Shown: positions 11,141 to 23,400, numbered from the stretch's first letter. The stretch is 64,000 nucleotides of DNA from Proteles cristata cristata (GCA_017311185.1 JAESUZ010002392.1:868001-932000); one strand, 5' to 3'. A program made the numbers and translations. Notes: generated from the letters alone by a model not told the origin.

Positions 11141-11492
11141 TTTATTTGAAGGAATTGGCTCACACCATTGTGAGGGCTGGTAGTCTGAAGGGCAGGGGAG
11201 CAAACAGAGACTCAGAGAAGCACTGATGTTCTAGTCCTGTGTCCACAGGCAGTCTGGAGGCAGAAGTCCCTCTTCCTTGGGGGACCTTAGTCTTTTTCTC
11301 CTGAGGCTTCAACACATTGGAAGAGACTCACCCATATTATGGAGAGTAATCTGCTTTACTCAGAGTCTACTGATTTAAATGTTTATCTCATTTTAAAAGC
11401 TGCATTCACAGCCACACCTAGACTGACATTTCACCAAATATCTGGCAACTGTGGCCTAGTCAGGTGGACACATAAAATGAACCATGAAATCA
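11140..11492 (-). mobile_element. MLT2-type ERVL LTR, minus strand
   Basis: GGAATTGGCTCACACCATTGTG, GGCAGTCTGGAGGCAGAAGT, CTTCCTTGGGGGACCTTAGT, GGAGAGTAATCTGCTTTACT and TCTACTGATTTAAATGTTTA follow the reversed MLT2 LTR in order. It ends at GTGGACACATAAAATGAACCAT. This is an old solitary LTR with no internal retroviral sequence next to it. Confidence 0.85.
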
Positions 11493-11519
11493 TCATTCAG
11501 ATACCCTTTGAATGAAGTT

Positions 11520-11660
11520 TTCTTTAGGATTTGGTTTATGTTAGGCAGAGTTCTAGGTGCTGGTGTTAAGGAAATATATGAGAGAGAAAAAAGGTCCTGA
11601 TATTAAGATGCTTACATTCTCAAAAAACAAGTTGACATAAATTAGCCAGATTTCTAGTTG
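11520..11660 (-). mobile_element. L2 LINE 3' fragment, minus strand
   Basis: GGCAGAGTTCTAGGTGCTGGTG and GGTCCTGATATTAAGATGCTTACATTCTC correspond to reversed L2 (GGCACTGTTCTAGGTGCTGGGG...GTCC...GAGCTTACATTCTAG). It is followed by unrelated sequence and a microsatellite, then more L2 at 11930. Confidence 0.65.
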
Positions 11661-11833
11661 TGAGAAGGGCAATGAAGGAAACCAAGGCAACATGATGGAA
11701 TTTATGGACATGCTGTAAGGGGTTATCACCTTGGTCATTTATCTGATTATGACCCAGAAGACATGAGTTTTATTTCCAGTCCAGGAGGAGACTGATATTT
11801 CACAAACAAAAGTCTCATAAAACTATTTGTCTC

Positions 11834-11835
<2 letters not shown>

Positions 11836-11872
<37 letters not shown>
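11836..11872. repeat. (GT)n microsatellite
   Basis: About 18 GT units, uninterrupted. It lies inside a stretch that separates two L2 pieces. Confidence 0.97.
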
Positions 11873-11874
<2 letters not shown>

Positions 11875-11929
11875 CACACTCCAGTTATGATTATTCATTT
11901 ATTTCCATCCCTCATGAGTCAGCATACTC

Positions 11930-12290
11930 AGTGCTTTATCTAGAGTGGTGAGAGGTCTCTCTGAGGAGGTGACATCTGAGGTGAGATTTAAGCCTAAGGA
12001 TACAATGTGAGCAAGACAGTCTGGGTGGCTGGAGCTTATCAGCAGGGAGAGAAGCCAGCCAGGTGTGGTTGGGGGCTGGGCTGGAGCTGGATTACAGATT
12101 CACTTTTATTCTACGTACAATGAGGAGCAATAGTATGCTGTCGAAAGCTTTTATATAGGTAAGTGACATCATTTAATTTATTTTTTAAAATGATTGTTCT
12201 GGCTGCTATGTGGAGAAGAGCTTATAGCAGGTTCAAGTATCAATGAGCTATTCAAAGAGTTCTCTTTTTCCTTCAAACCCCAAATTTCAG
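11930..12290 (-). mobile_element. L2 LINE fragment, minus strand
   Basis: GAGAGGTCTCTCTGAGGAGG, TGACATCTGAGGTGAGATTTAAGCC, GAGAAGCCAGCCAGG, AAGTGACATCATTTAATTTA and TGTTCTGGCTGCTATGTGGAGAA are in the order of reversed L2. With 11520-11660 it represents one ancient copy. Confidence 0.75.
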
Positions 12291-12389
12291 ATGGTGAGGC
12301 TCAGAACTCTTTGAGTAAATGGATGATGTTTGCTTGTTTTTGTTTTCCACTGTGATTATCACAGTAACTGGAAGATAATAGGAATGAAG

Positions 12390-12442
12390 TTTTTTGTTTG
12401 TTTGCTTTTAGAGAGGCAGAAAGCCCTAGAGGGGAGGAGAGG

Positions 12443-12476
<34 letters not shown>

Positions 12477-12598
12477 CTTCAGCAGGCTTTATGCTTAGTG
12501 AAGAGCCAGACATGGGGCTCGAACCCACGACCCTGAGATTATGACTTGAGTGGAAATCAAGAGTCAGATGCTTAACTGATTGAGACACTCAGGCATCC
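12390..12598 (-). mobile_element. CAN SINE, older copy, minus strand
   Basis: It has a GTTTGTTTGCTTTTAGAGAGGCAG tail side, a (GA)n run at 12447-12474, GGGGCTCGAACCCACGACC, GATTATGACTTGAG and the reversed head GAGACACTCAGGCATCCCT. The B-box complement is still clear. The target duplication is not clear. Confidence 0.9.
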
Positions 12599-12709
12599 CT
12601 GAAAGGTGTTTATACTATGTTTTATAGACTCCTCCTCATGTCTTAAGAGTGGCCCTTTTGGAAGCTTCAAAAGTAGTAGTTGCTGACCACTTCACCCCTG
12701 CTCAGTGTT

Positions 12710-12930
12710 CTAGATGTTTATTCTTCAGCTTACTAGCTATGTGAATGTGAACAAGTGTCCTGAAATAAAGTAACTTGTCCAAATTTTGTCTGTTTTCTGT
12801 GTTCATGAAATGGGTAGCAATCATGATAAACTTGCAGAGATCTAATAAATATTAGATTAGCTAGAGTATGTAAAGCATCCGGTACCGTGCTTCACTAATA
12901 TCAATGTGCCTAATACATGGTAGATAGTAT
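12710..12930 (+). mobile_element. MIR SINE, plus strand
   Basis: AGCTTACTAGCTATGTGAATGTG, GTTCATGAAATGGGTAG, GTATGTAAAGCATCCGGTACCGTGC and ACATGGTAGATAG parallel the MIR order from core to 3' end. Confidence 0.55.
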
Positions 12931-15058
12931 TGTGATTGCTTCTTTTTAAAGAATAAATCAATATTTTAGTGCTTCATGAATTTATTGAGGACTTAAGCGA
13001 TTCTGGCATGAAGACATTGAAAACTTTCTTTAAAAGAATTAGAGTATAGCTACAATTAGTATCCAGGAATGTTTTCAGAGTCTGAAAGAAATTATGTTGG
13101 GCTTTAGAAAAATCAGGGGGTTAAAAAGCAAATAATATTTTTAAGTTAATTTGCGAACAGAGCAGAATCTACCCATTACTCTTCATGGCTGTTGCATTGG
13201 AAAATCTGGAACTTTTTTTTTTCAACTGATAGATTTTTCAAAATTTATATGTAAGGTTACCTCTGAGATCACATTATTTTAATGGTTGTCATTATTATTA
13301 TCCATTTAAATACAGAGGAATTTAGTTTGAAGAGAAATTATAACCTTTCTTTATTTTAATTCACATTCTGTACAGGAAAACCATGACTTGCAGGTTCAAA
13401 GGAGAAAACCTTTAAAAGGGCTTGTAAAAGGCCTCATAGTCTTCTTGGACATCAAATAGCTCAGCAAAACAGCATTATGATGATTTAAATGTAAATGAAT
13501 TAGAAACATATGGATCACATTCCCTTGGAAATACACATGGGTTTGGAAATTAAGGGGGAAACTGCCTGACAAAATGCACTGCACTTCACTTAGCACAAAA
13601 TGTTTGAATAATGGGTTGAAGTTTTTGCCAAATCCTGAAGGCCATGGGTTCGTCCTATGGATATTTTCACAAACCCTATGGGTCTTGAGGTTCCTTGGCT
13701 TTGAGAATTGTGTTGCCTGTCAAGATCAACTCCGTCACCATCGCTTCTGTCCCGTCTTGTTCCTCACCATGCCCATGAGCATGCAGTTACAAAAGGGAAA
13801 TCAGATTCAAGAGCATGGAAGGAATGGGGTGAAGGAGGAAGATGTTGGATTTTCTCTCTTCCTCTTTTTCTTTTCTGTTTCTTCTTTTTTTTCCAGCACT
13901 TTCCGTTTGCTTTTTCCATCCTTTATTTCTTCCTTATTTTGTTATCTCTTTTTTCCTCTCCCCAGTTTTTTTTCTTTCTTTCTCAAGTGGAACAATGGGT
14001 AAGAACAGGATACTTACAAGGGAAAGCTTGCAGTAGCATAGACGAATGAATTATCTGTGGTCTAATTATTTCTTTTCTTGAGGATTACCCCCTGTAAATT
14101 CCATCAGAGAACAGAAAAGTCTGAGAGTCTTCCTCAGTGAATCACTTAGCTTTTACTGTGGCATAAGAGGAAATGTTTGGACTAATTATGTTGTGTTTTA
14201 AACATTTTAGAGTCTCATGAAAGTAGCATCACCCCACTTTAGCTTATTTTAGAAAGCGATTTATCATTATTAATATCGATTCCAGGGATAATTAATTAAT
14301 TTCTATAAAACAAGTTGACACATGGAATATCAGAGACTTAAGACTAATACATTGCTGTCCAGCCTGGGTGAAAGCAGGTGTCATCGTAACAGGATCTGGC
14401 TTTTGTGTGTGTGTTACAAAATATACTGCCTCTTGATAAGCAGCTACAGAATTGATAGTTAAATCTATCCGCATGGATTTGCTTCCCATATGGAACTAAT
14501 TGCCTCTGGAATAGCTAAAGCCAAAAGATCTCTACGATTTCAAAAGCTTCTCTTATCTTTCCTCTCATATGGTTGTTGACAGGAGCGAAACACATCTATC
14601 CTCATTTATTATATTGGTCTCATCAAGTGAGGACGTGTTGATGGGGGACTGTTACAGAACCAGATGGTCCAAGTTGGTCTTTTATGTTTCAAGCATTTCC
14701 CCTCCTAGGTTTTAAAAGTCCAAACAAAGGCTGTCCTGCACTTGGACTGATCCCCTCGAATCTCTCTTCTTAAAGGACCAGTCCAGTCTCTTGCTGGTGC
14801 TGCATAGGACTGCCTGAGTACTAGAGCATGCGTTTCTGTGTCCTTTAATCCTGTCTCGTGAGGCCTCACTCACTTTATCTCCTTTGGGATGACTGGAGAC
14901 TAACTGAGGAATAATAAGCTTTTCTGACTGTCTGGACCCTGACAAACAGTCCCTGCCTCCCATTTCTTAATTGGCCACCATAGTACTACCTCCCCTTCTT
15001 TCCCCAAATGCATAGGTCAGAGACCTCTACAGTCAAAACCTTGACAATTAGCAGTATT
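12931..15058. other. Unassigned sequence with a pyrimidine tract
   Basis: I see no gene here. The three overlapping plus-strand frames at 13574-14049 are Phe/Ser-rich readings of a pyrimidine tract. The minus-strand frame at 14712-14963 has mixed composition but no recognisable domain or splice context. A short MIR-like scrap (TCATTATTATTATCC) lies near 13290. Confidence 0.45.
13845..13985. repeat. Polypyrimidine tract about 140 bp long
   Basis: It is almost wholly C/T, with short interruptions such as CAGCACTTTCCGTTTGC. TTTTTTTTCCAG and CTCCCCAG inside it resemble splice acceptors, but no matching downstream exon or donor is evident. Confidence 0.8.
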
Positions 15059-15095
<37 letters not shown>

Positions 15096-15108
15096 GTCTC
15101 TCTCTCTG
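15059..15108. repeat. (TC)n microsatellite
   Basis: TC units with three TCTG interruptions. There is no adjacent SINE head or tail, so it is not a SINE tract. Confidence 0.95.
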
Positions 15109-15239
15109 ATTATGCGAAGAAGGGCAGGGTTTGACCTGTCATTTCTTCTCGAAACCTCTGGGGAAAATAGTGTAAAGATAAATAGATAACCATCATCACC
15201 ATTGTTCTCATTGTCTTCTCATCTTCTTAGTTCACATTT

Positions 15240-15400
15240 CTAGAACATGTATTTGTGCCAAGGATAAGCACTTCTGATGCATGAACCCATTCAATCCTTT
15301 CAATCATCTTAGGGAGGAGGAACTATTGTCATTCCATACTATAGAGAAGGCAGACAAAGCACAGGGAGTTTAACTGTCCTGTAGCATCTTCAAGTCAAAG
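15240..15400 (-). mobile_element. MIR SINE, minus strand
   Basis: CATGAACCCATTCAATCCTTTC, GGGAGGAGGAACTATTGTCATTCC, TACTATAGAGAAGGCAGAC and AAGCACAGGGAGTTTAACTGTC match reversed MIR, including its ACTATTATTATCC and ACAGATGAGGAAACTGAGG segments in diverged form. Confidence 0.65.
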
Positions 15401-15599
15401 AACACAGGTTTTATTTTATAAAGTCCAAAGGGCAAGGAAATACATAATGCAGTGGGACTTCAACTACACTTGAATCTTCAACCCTCTTTTCCCTTTACTC
15501 ATAAGAGGTGGAAAAACTTTGAGAAATGGAATTTTAGCCGTAAGAGCCTGAAATCACAGATGTGGGAAATGCTGCTTAAGGAGGGAAGGGAAGAATTTT

Positions 15600-15760
15600 G
15601 TCTCTGGCGCTCCTTTGGCTGTGCTGCTTTGGAAAAGTGATATATGCTCTCTATGGTACAGTGTTCTCATCTCTGAAATGGAGATAATAGGGTGCCCTCA
15701 TGTTAGGATTGTTGTAGAGATTAATACATGATTGTTAGAAGTGTCTGTCACCAAGTCAGT
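15600..15760 (+). mobile_element. MIR SINE, plus strand
   Basis: GTTCTCATCTCTGAAATGGAG, ATAATAGGGTGCCCTCATGTTAGG and ATTGTTGTAGAGATTAATACATGA correspond to the MIR core (TCATCTGTAAAATGGGGATAAT...TTGTTGTGAGGATTAAATGA). Confidence 0.7.
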
Positions 15761-16249
15761 CCTATAAAGATATGCCAGCTGTGATGTTACTATTCTACCA
15801 AAGTATGTCCCCAAACGCTAGCCAATGCATTTTTCACATGTGAGAAAAAAATGGGCTAGTGGATCATTCTAGAACTGTATATTCAGCTGTCTAATGGATA
15901 CTTCCCCCTTAGCAGCCCACTTTATATTCAGTGCGTGCAAACCAATTATTTTTTTTTTTCATCAAACCTACAAATTTTTCTGCTTTTCTTATTTTGTTTG
16001 GTGGCATCAGCATATTCCAGTGTAGGGGTGAAAGTGAGAGACTTGGGGTGGTCCTTTATTTCTTCCAACACACCATACATCTCTCACCAGACCAGTCATA
16101 AATCCTCTTGATTCTACTTTCAGAATGTTTTGCAAATCCATCCTCCTTGGCCAATGGCCACCAACCTGACTGATACCAATTCAAGAGCCATCAAGCAGTC
16201 TTTCCTATTACTCTTCTCTCCTTTATTCCATTCAAAGTACCACTTTAAC

Positions 16250-16286
16250 ATATATATGTTATTATATATATAATATATATCGTGTG

Positions 16287-16318
<32 letters not shown>

Positions 16319-16326
16319 TATATATG
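16250..16326. repeat. (AT)n / TATG AT-rich microsatellite
   Basis: Alternating AT with CGTGTG and CACACA interruptions. The Tyr-Ile repeat frames that read through it on the minus strand are artefacts. Confidence 0.95.
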
Positions 16327-16589
16327 ATGTTATTCTTATGAAATAGCTCCCATTTATGGAGAATGAATGTCAAACCCTTGATATATACAATATTTCTATC
16401 TGCGTTGAATACACTATACATGTTTTTCCATACCACTGCATCAACAGTCTTACTTGTCTTCTATTTGAAAGATGTTTCTTAAAAGAAACTAAATCTCTCT
16501 AAGCTTTAGGCCCTTAAGCCTGTTATCAACACACACCCCCATGCTGAAATAGCTGTACATAGTAGATTAGAAAAATATTATTGGGAGAG

Positions 16590-16800
16590 TAAAGTCAGAC
16601 ATAGTCTAAAGCATTTAGCACAGTGTTTGAACTTGCAGTGTGACCTTGGGCAATTTATTTAACTTCTCTGTGCCTTATTTCTACTTTCATAAAGTAAGGA
16701 GTGTACGTACAGCAAAGAAATATCATAAGAATTGAAGTAACAGTATGTATAAAATGCTTAGGGCAGTGTTTATTATTCCTGTCTTATTTTTGTTATTATT
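16590..16800 (+). mobile_element. MIR SINE, plus strand
   Basis: CAGTGTGACCTTGGGCAATT, TATTTAACTTCTCTGTGCCTTAT, TACTTTCATAAAGTAAGGAGT, AAGAATTGAAGTAACAGTATGTAT and AAATGCTTAGGGCAGTGTTTATTATT follow MIR from the 5' region to the 3' end. Confidence 0.85.
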
Positions 16801-16936
16801 CTTTTAACTCAGTTATAAAATGCCATTGATGCTAATTTGTGTTATAGAAAGAAGGGTTTTGGGGGGATTTATTATAGCTTATAATGTACATTTTATACAT
16901 TCCAAGAATACTCTTACATTAAAATAGCATGTGTAA

Positions 16937-17240
16937 AGGCAGAACCCAAATGTCATCACTTCATGAAGACATTCCCCATGCTCTCTGTCTTGCAGTGGAT
17001 TGAACTATTCTTATCTCCTGCTTCCTTAGCAGTTTGCCTATATTTCTATTATAGCACTTTGTTGAATGATACAAGAATCATCTGAATATGTGTTTGTGTC
17101 TCTCACTCAAATGTGAGCCAGGAGTTTGTGCCTTGTTCACTTTCTCTTTCTTCTCAACCCCGATTATCCTTTCTGCCACCCTGAGATGCCACCTCAGTGC
17201 CTGGCAACCAGCAGACATTCAATAAATGTTGACTGAATGC
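16937..17240 (+). mobile_element. L2 LINE 3' end, plus strand
   Basis: CCCAAATGTCATCACTTCATG, GAAGACATTCCCCATG, CTATTATAGCACTTTG, TTGTGCCTTGTTCAC and CCTCAGTGCCTGGCAACCAG precede the terminal ATTCAATAAATGTTGACTGAATG. This is the conserved L2 3' end in the correct order. Confidence 0.85.
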
Positions 17241-18846
17241 ATTCTGAATTGTGTAATGAGGCATTGTCCCACCTTTGTGGCGGCCTTCATAAATACCTAG
17301 GGTTTAATTTGGGTCTGTGGCCATGTTGGTTGAGCTTCAGAGACCAGAGTGTTGTCACAGCAGCAGGGGCTCCACACATTTGGCTCCTAGAACATTTTGA
17401 CAAGAAAAATGTCTGCATTTCAAGATACCTGAGGGCTTATTCCTGTTTTTCTCAAACACAGTCAGGCTTTCATGTGGTCTTACACTTGCTTATTGATACC
17501 CAGTATTTTTCTTGTTGGGCCAAATGTGGCAACACATTATTTATTTGACACTGTGGTAATCCATTCAATTGGATGGAAAAGAACATATTAGTCAAATGAA
17601 ACTGATGTCTGGTAGCCATGCACACTCACCCAAATAATCTGCCCCTGGACCCTGTTCACGGGCCGGTTCTCCAGCTGCTTGACGCCAAGCCATATTCTCG
17701 CTCAGGGATTTATTTTCCCTGGCCCTGCTGGGATACTAAAACCAACTTTCCGATTCAGTCTTCGCCTCAGCCTCCAGCCCCTGGACAATAGCAATACTGT
17801 GTGATGACTACCGAGGACAGACTAAGAGGGATGACTGTTTTAACAGCACTTTATGACTCCTCAAGCTGGCCTGGAAACATCACCACAAGGAGAAAAAGGT
17901 ATTCGCCAAGGAGAGGGGATGTCTCTGTAGTCAGAATCTGAGCTGGAATCAAAACCACAGACAGAAATAGGGCTGAGGTCCTACAGTGTAAATTCCAGGA
18001 ACTGGGAAGGAAGCTTGAGGACATGGCCATCGGGCTTTCAGAAATGTGCTAATTGTGCAACATTCACAACCAACAAGAGAGAATGATAAAATAACAATAA
18101 AAATGAATGACTAAATCTGTGAACTCATGATTTGAGGGACAGTCCTCAAAAATTGTAGTGAGAAAGGGGGAAAAAGCATTCATTAGCATCAGTCTTATCA
18201 TCTTTTTCTGTTTTCATATGTTCTCCCTTCTCAGTCCCTCTTTCTCTCCTTCCTTCTTGTGAAACGGAGAAGCACAGTGAGTGTTTATGGGAGCCATGTG
18301 TCCTTTGTGATATCCCTATCTCTGACTAAAATATGAAAGATTGGCATATATACCTAGAAGCTAATTGATCTAATTCAGCTTTCAATTTGAGCGTCTGAAA
18401 AGGCCAACTCCAGTTTTGAGTCTTGCTTCTGAACTACAAGTAGCATCTGAAATTCATTTCTAAAATGGCCCAGTGAAAAGAGCAGGATCATGGTAGAAAA
18501 ATTCTCACTTCTTATGAGCCAACAAGAAATATCTAGTCATTAGCTAAGGGTCAGCAAGTGACTTTTTCAACCTGTATTTGGCAGCAATGTTAATATTTAG
18601 GGTTTCTTGCTTAGTCAGGTCAAGTCCAAGAGGATGTCCTAACGAATATGTGTGGGGAGTTCTGCAATGCCAGAGTAGGCTGCCAAAAGTTTTGTATTCA
18701 TGCAAACCCAAAGGGCCTCGTGAAAGAAGCACTGTCAGACTTACCATTATTTCCCAGAACCATGACTCCTGAACAGTGAGAACAAAGGCTGTCTTAATCC
18801 TTAGAGCTTTCAACTTTACATGGTAAGGAACTCATTCTGGGGTAAC
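17241..18846. other. Unassigned sequence, GC-richer around 17640-17960
   Basis: No recognised gene or repeat. The 17640-17960 stretch has several CpGs and less A/T than its surroundings. Overlapping frames on opposite strands at 18544-18813 and 18578-18772 have no recognisable domain. Confidence 0.4.
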
Positions 18847-18870
18847 CATATATATATATATATATATATA
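18847..18870. repeat. (AT)n microsatellite
   Basis: Twelve AT units preceded by GGTAACC and followed by CCATATATATTTG. Confidence 0.95.
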
Positions 18871-19185
18871 CCATATATATTTGATGTCATATGTCAAAGA
18901 CAGTAAATTGACTGTTACTTTTTAAGAGTTGTGTTAAGGAGGATTCAGAGACTTTATGAAGACCCAGTAAGAAAGAGTGCCATAGTCAATAAGCAACATC
19001 TGTCATTTCTGATGTGGGTGCTTGGGTTTCATATTGCTCCATTGGGGGTAAAGAAAAGGATTTTGGGATATGTTGCTATGTTGGGCCACTCAATTAGGAT
19101 AAGCTCAGTCTGGGAAACTCCAACTTTTGTAGGAATGTAGTCTGTAAAAAAAAAAACCAACAAATTTAATCATGGTGATAGTAAT

Positions 19186-19373
19186 AATAGTATGTAGTAT
19201 AATAATATGTAGTATAGTATGTCTTAGTATATATATATATATATATGTATATCATAGTAATGTGTTAGTATATATATAAATAATACATATATAATGTTAA
19301 TATATGTGTTTGTATATATGTTATTTATATAATGGTAATGTATAATGTTATTTATATAATGGTAATGTATAAA
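19186..19373. repeat. AT-rich cluster with a 27-bp tandem duplication
   Basis: ATATGTAGTATA-type units and (TA)n runs are followed by two near-identical 27-bp copies starting at 19321 and 19348, each beginning TTATTTATATAATGGTAATG. This suggests replication slippage in low-complexity DNA. Confidence 0.85.
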
Positions 19374-19699
19374 AATTGAAAGAAGATATTTGTGGGAGTC
19401 TACAAAGAAACTGTAAAATCAGTGGGAGATATCTCTGCCCATTTTTGTAGGAACACTGTCCTAAGAAACCTAAGCAAGTCAATTCTTGGCTTAAATAAGA
19501 GGGAACTGACCCACAAGGTAGAATTAGACATAATAGCAGAGACAGAAATAAGTCACTCAAAAGATGCATCAGAGGCCACCACTGAAAACTTCAATTTAAC
19601 ATGATAAAGTCAGCTCAGGAGATTGTTTGAGCTACCCTAGTTTGCTCAGATCAGTATGTATCCTCTGTCTCATATATTTTTGTTTGTTCCTGACATTTA

Positions 19700-19905
19700 G
19701 ACCTGCACTGTGTAATGGCAATGGCCTCTAGCTATGTGTGGCTTTTTAAATTTAAACATTTTAAAGTTAAGTAAAATTAGAACTTTTCAGTCATACTAGC
19801 CACACTGCAAGGGTTGAATAGACATATGTGGCTGATGGCCAACCTATTGGACAGTAGAGATATAGACTGTTTCCATCATCTGGACAGTTCTATTGGACAG
19901 TGATA
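19700..19905. mobile_element. hAT-type non-autonomous DNA transposon (MER family)
   Basis: The left part has CACTGTGTAATGGCAATGGCCTC with CTATGTGTGGCTTTTTAAATT. The right part has ATGTGGCTGATGGCCAACCTATTGGACAGT and TTTCCATCATCTGGACAGTTC, then TATTGGACAGTG. The ends are imperfect inverted repeats, typical of the abundant mammalian MER elements with GTGGCTA and TTGGACAG motifs. A related copy lies at 35785. Confidence 0.7.
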
Positions 19906-20224
19906 ATCTGGACCATGGGAAATAAAAGGAGTCCTGGCCTTTTCCTGGCAGAAAAGAACTGCCTTCGTAGAACTGAGAAGAGAATAGTTTGCCCTACTTA
20001 TTCAGAATCATTCCTCCTTTATGCCATTGCTTTTTGTTTTGGCCATGTCTTGCCTAGTCTCAATGCTGGACACATGCAGTTAATACTGAGTTGATGTGGA
20101 CCTGCTGCTTCCGTGTTAGGTATTTGATGAGGAAATTAAATATACCATTAGCAAAGTTGATTTGGAGGATTGCCTATGGTTTTCTTAGATGTCAGTAGCA
20201 TTAAATCTGGCAGGGATTTGTGAT

Positions 20225-20410
20225 CAGATACAATTCTAGGTGCTCATCTCTCTTGTCTCTGTTCTTCATAACAACCCTTCAAAGTGGGCATTTTCATTCA
20301 TTTTTAACAAATGGGCATGTTAAAATGTTAAGAAACCTAACAAAGATACACAATTAGGATGTGGCAAAGCAGTGATGTAAACGCTACTATTTCTGACTAT
20401 AATTCTGGGT
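20225..20410 (-). mobile_element. MIR SINE, minus strand
   Basis: ACAATTCTAGGTGCTCATCTC, TTCATAACAACCCTTCAAAGTGG, ATTCATTTTTAACAAATGGGC, AAGAAACCTAACAAAG, CACAATTAGGATGTGGCAAAGC and TGTAAACGCTACTATTTCTGACT match reversed MIR in order. Confidence 0.7.
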
Positions 20411-23400
20411 ACTTTCTTTTATAGCACATTGGTTACTAGGAAGATAAAAAAGATATGCATAGAGATCATTATAATCAAAGGTAGAAATGCTAAGTGCCGC
20501 AAGGACAGATTCATTGGTGAGGATTCTAACTTTTTTTCCTGGTGACACCTCTACCTGAGTTTGTATATGGGTCAAATGTTCCCTTGCTTATTTAAAATAT
20601 GCCATTTTACTGCTAATTGTTTGTTAGATGAATAATCTTCCAAAGTGCTCCATGTAGTACCCCTGAGCCCCTCATCCTACATTAACAGTGTTATTGGCGG
20701 TAAACAATCGTCTGCATAGGCAGGCTCTGAATTGCATGAAAACGGTTCCTAGTAATTGTCATGAGATTTGAAGATTTTAAAATCTGCAACACCAGGATGT
20801 TAACCTATCCAGTGTTGTCGGACAGGAAGCATTGTCCCAAAGAGAGGGTTGTATTTTCTATGCAAAGTCTTAAGAGATTTTCTAGTCTCCTTTATTTCTT
20901 ACTTTGCCCAGCAAGATCTTCTAATTTTCCTGTGGCAGTACCCCAAGAAATTCTGACAGCAAAGCTGTTTGCTGATGAAAGGAGTAGAGGTTAATTGCCA
21001 TGAGAAGCCCCTTTTATCATTTTACCTTCCATATTGCCTTCCAGGTAGGTGAGAGCTAGTATATGTGAGCATTGGCAGTCTCACAGAGAAGTCTCTCTTA
21101 TGCTTGATAGCATAAAATCCTGAACAAACTCTCTTTCTCTATGATTTTTAATGCCACCTAGAACTAGTTGGGATAAGGGGTGTAGAGAAGAGAAAATTCT
21201 TGAATTTACACTGAGACTTGAATTTACCCTTAATGAGAATTTCAAAGTCGATTCACCAGATTTGAGCAGCTCACCTAACTTACTATCATAGCTTTGGAGT
21301 TTCTGTCTTGAAAATTGCTGAAGTCACATTGTGCTGTATTACACTGGAAACACGAATGACTCAGTGTCATTATTTTGAGAGATTACATGCCCTACCTTTG
21401 AATTTTATTTATTTGTTTACTTTGGTTCTAATCTAAAAACATTCTTCCAAACTGTATTCCCAGGCTGGAACATGTGCTTGAAAAATCTTCCTTTTCCTTC
21501 TTTTCTAAAAATTACACAAGCAAAGAAGAGATCGTTTCTTTTTTAAAAACATATTTGCCTTACTTTGGTTATGGTTTCCCTTTTTATTTTCTACCATCTT
21601 TGGACACTTGATGAAGCATCGAGGGGGTATCCAATTCCTAAATGGTGTCATTGGAACTTTGCATTTATAGTTAGTCGTATTGTGCAAGAAGCAAAAACAA
21701 GAGAAAAGAGAATGAGTAAGATTGCCTATCCCAGGGTAACTGAAATCCAGTAGTGTTTTACCATTCATGTAATATAAATTATATTGCCTCTCCAGTACTT
21801 TTACTCTGAATGTATTCATCATTCCCATTTGCTGACAAAGACCAAACTTCCAAGAATTCAAAAATAATAATTGTTGAAATAGCAGTAAGTTTTCCATTTT
21901 GCCTACAGAGGTAATAATCTTTCATATATTTTAATACATAACCAATGAAATCTTGAAACAAAATTTCACGGTTCATCTGCTTGTTTAAAGCGAGGCTGTG
22001 AAGTAGTATTTAAAAATGTCTTTCTTTTTGCAGCCCCTTTAGAGGTTATCAATCAAGTGAAGCATAACATTTAAAAATATTAGAATATAATATCTCCCAT
22101 GTAGCATATTTTCAGGAAGAGTTTTATGTGTTTTTCTTGACTGAAAGGTGTTAAACTTTGATCTGTCACAGAGAGACTATACCTCTCTTAACTTCAGTGA
22201 AACTTGTATAATAGTCCCATAAAAAACACTTTTAGTAGTTCCTATTTTGTGTTGTAAGTAAATTCTCAAAGTAATTATATGAATAAAATAACTTGTTCTT
22301 AGGTATCAATGTCCCTGTTAAATTATTTTCTATTTTTAAAAAATTCCACATTTACCATGTACTATATGCATCTTCAGTATGTGGGCCATTTTCAAAAACC
22401 TCTGTTTTTGTTTATAAAACATTTGTTCATAATATTGTAATTAGAAGCATACACACTGGAGCCATTCTTTTAAAACTCTCCATTTTTTTTTAAAATTCTT
22501 TCAGCACAGAGAAAACTTTCCATCACCTCTTTTTCTTTAAACTGGACGATTTAAGGGACTTCACTTTCCATGTGATCTGTATTGCTTATCCCAGAGAAAT
22601 GTTTGTGTTTCTTTTATTTACCAACCATGTGGAGTTGGCTTTTTTATGTAATTTTTCACATCTCACAGTCAGTAACCTTGCAGAGAAGCACACAGGCCTA
22701 TACAGCTGTCACTGAGGTAGTTTCATTTTTAATCCCTAGCGCATCTCTTCCCCAATGTGTCCCACTGTTTCCATTTAGATCAAAACAAAAAATTGTTATT
22801 GTACAAAGGAGCCCATCTGTGTGTTCAATTGGTTCTCCGCTGTCACTCAATTCTAAGGCAAGTATGGGTTAAAAAAGATCTATGGGTTTCAGATCATTTC
22901 CATAGGTGCATTTTGATGTTATCGCTCGCTTTGTAGGCGTAAAACTGAAATCTCCATTCTCTTTCTGAATCTTTCTCTAATCCTAACTTCACAGTTTATA
23001 CTGCTAGTGCTAACATTCTCAGTTTCCAAGCTCTAAACTGAACAGTCAACTTTGATTTACAAGTCTGATTCTTTCCATGTCTAGATAATCTCTATTTTTA
23101 CCATTTGACTGTCTTCTTGCTTTGACTCCCAACTCCATACGCCCCTGCTATCCAGATGCTTATGGCACCAGCTAGGTACCTTGTCAATATCTTTTTATGC
23201 ACTTGCTTTGCTTATAATTCATTTTTCAGCCCACCCCAGTCTGTCCCACCAGTCATTTGCATGTAAAGCTATCTGGTGCATCTTTCTAAAATACCAGTGT
23301 CCTGTCTCTCCTCTCTCATTCTGAGCCCTTTAGTAATAACTTCAATTCCAAACCCATTGGTCAGGTTTCTCTTCAGACGTCATTTCATAGTCTATCTTAA

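Noticed and set aside
10949..11203. Cys-Val and Thr-His repeat proteins
   Set aside because: They are translations of the (GT)n microsatellite on the two strands.
13880..13975. Splice acceptors in the pyrimidine tract
   Set aside because: AG follows pyrimidine runs by chance in such a tract, and no open exon with a donor follows.
13574..14049. 142-, 113- and 64-codon frames as genes
   Set aside because: All three read the same pyrimidine tract in different frames, giving Phe/Ser/Leu runs. No domain or consistent frame is seen.
16120..16436. Tyr/Ile-rich frames on the minus strand
   Set aside because: They are translations of an (AT)n microsatellite.
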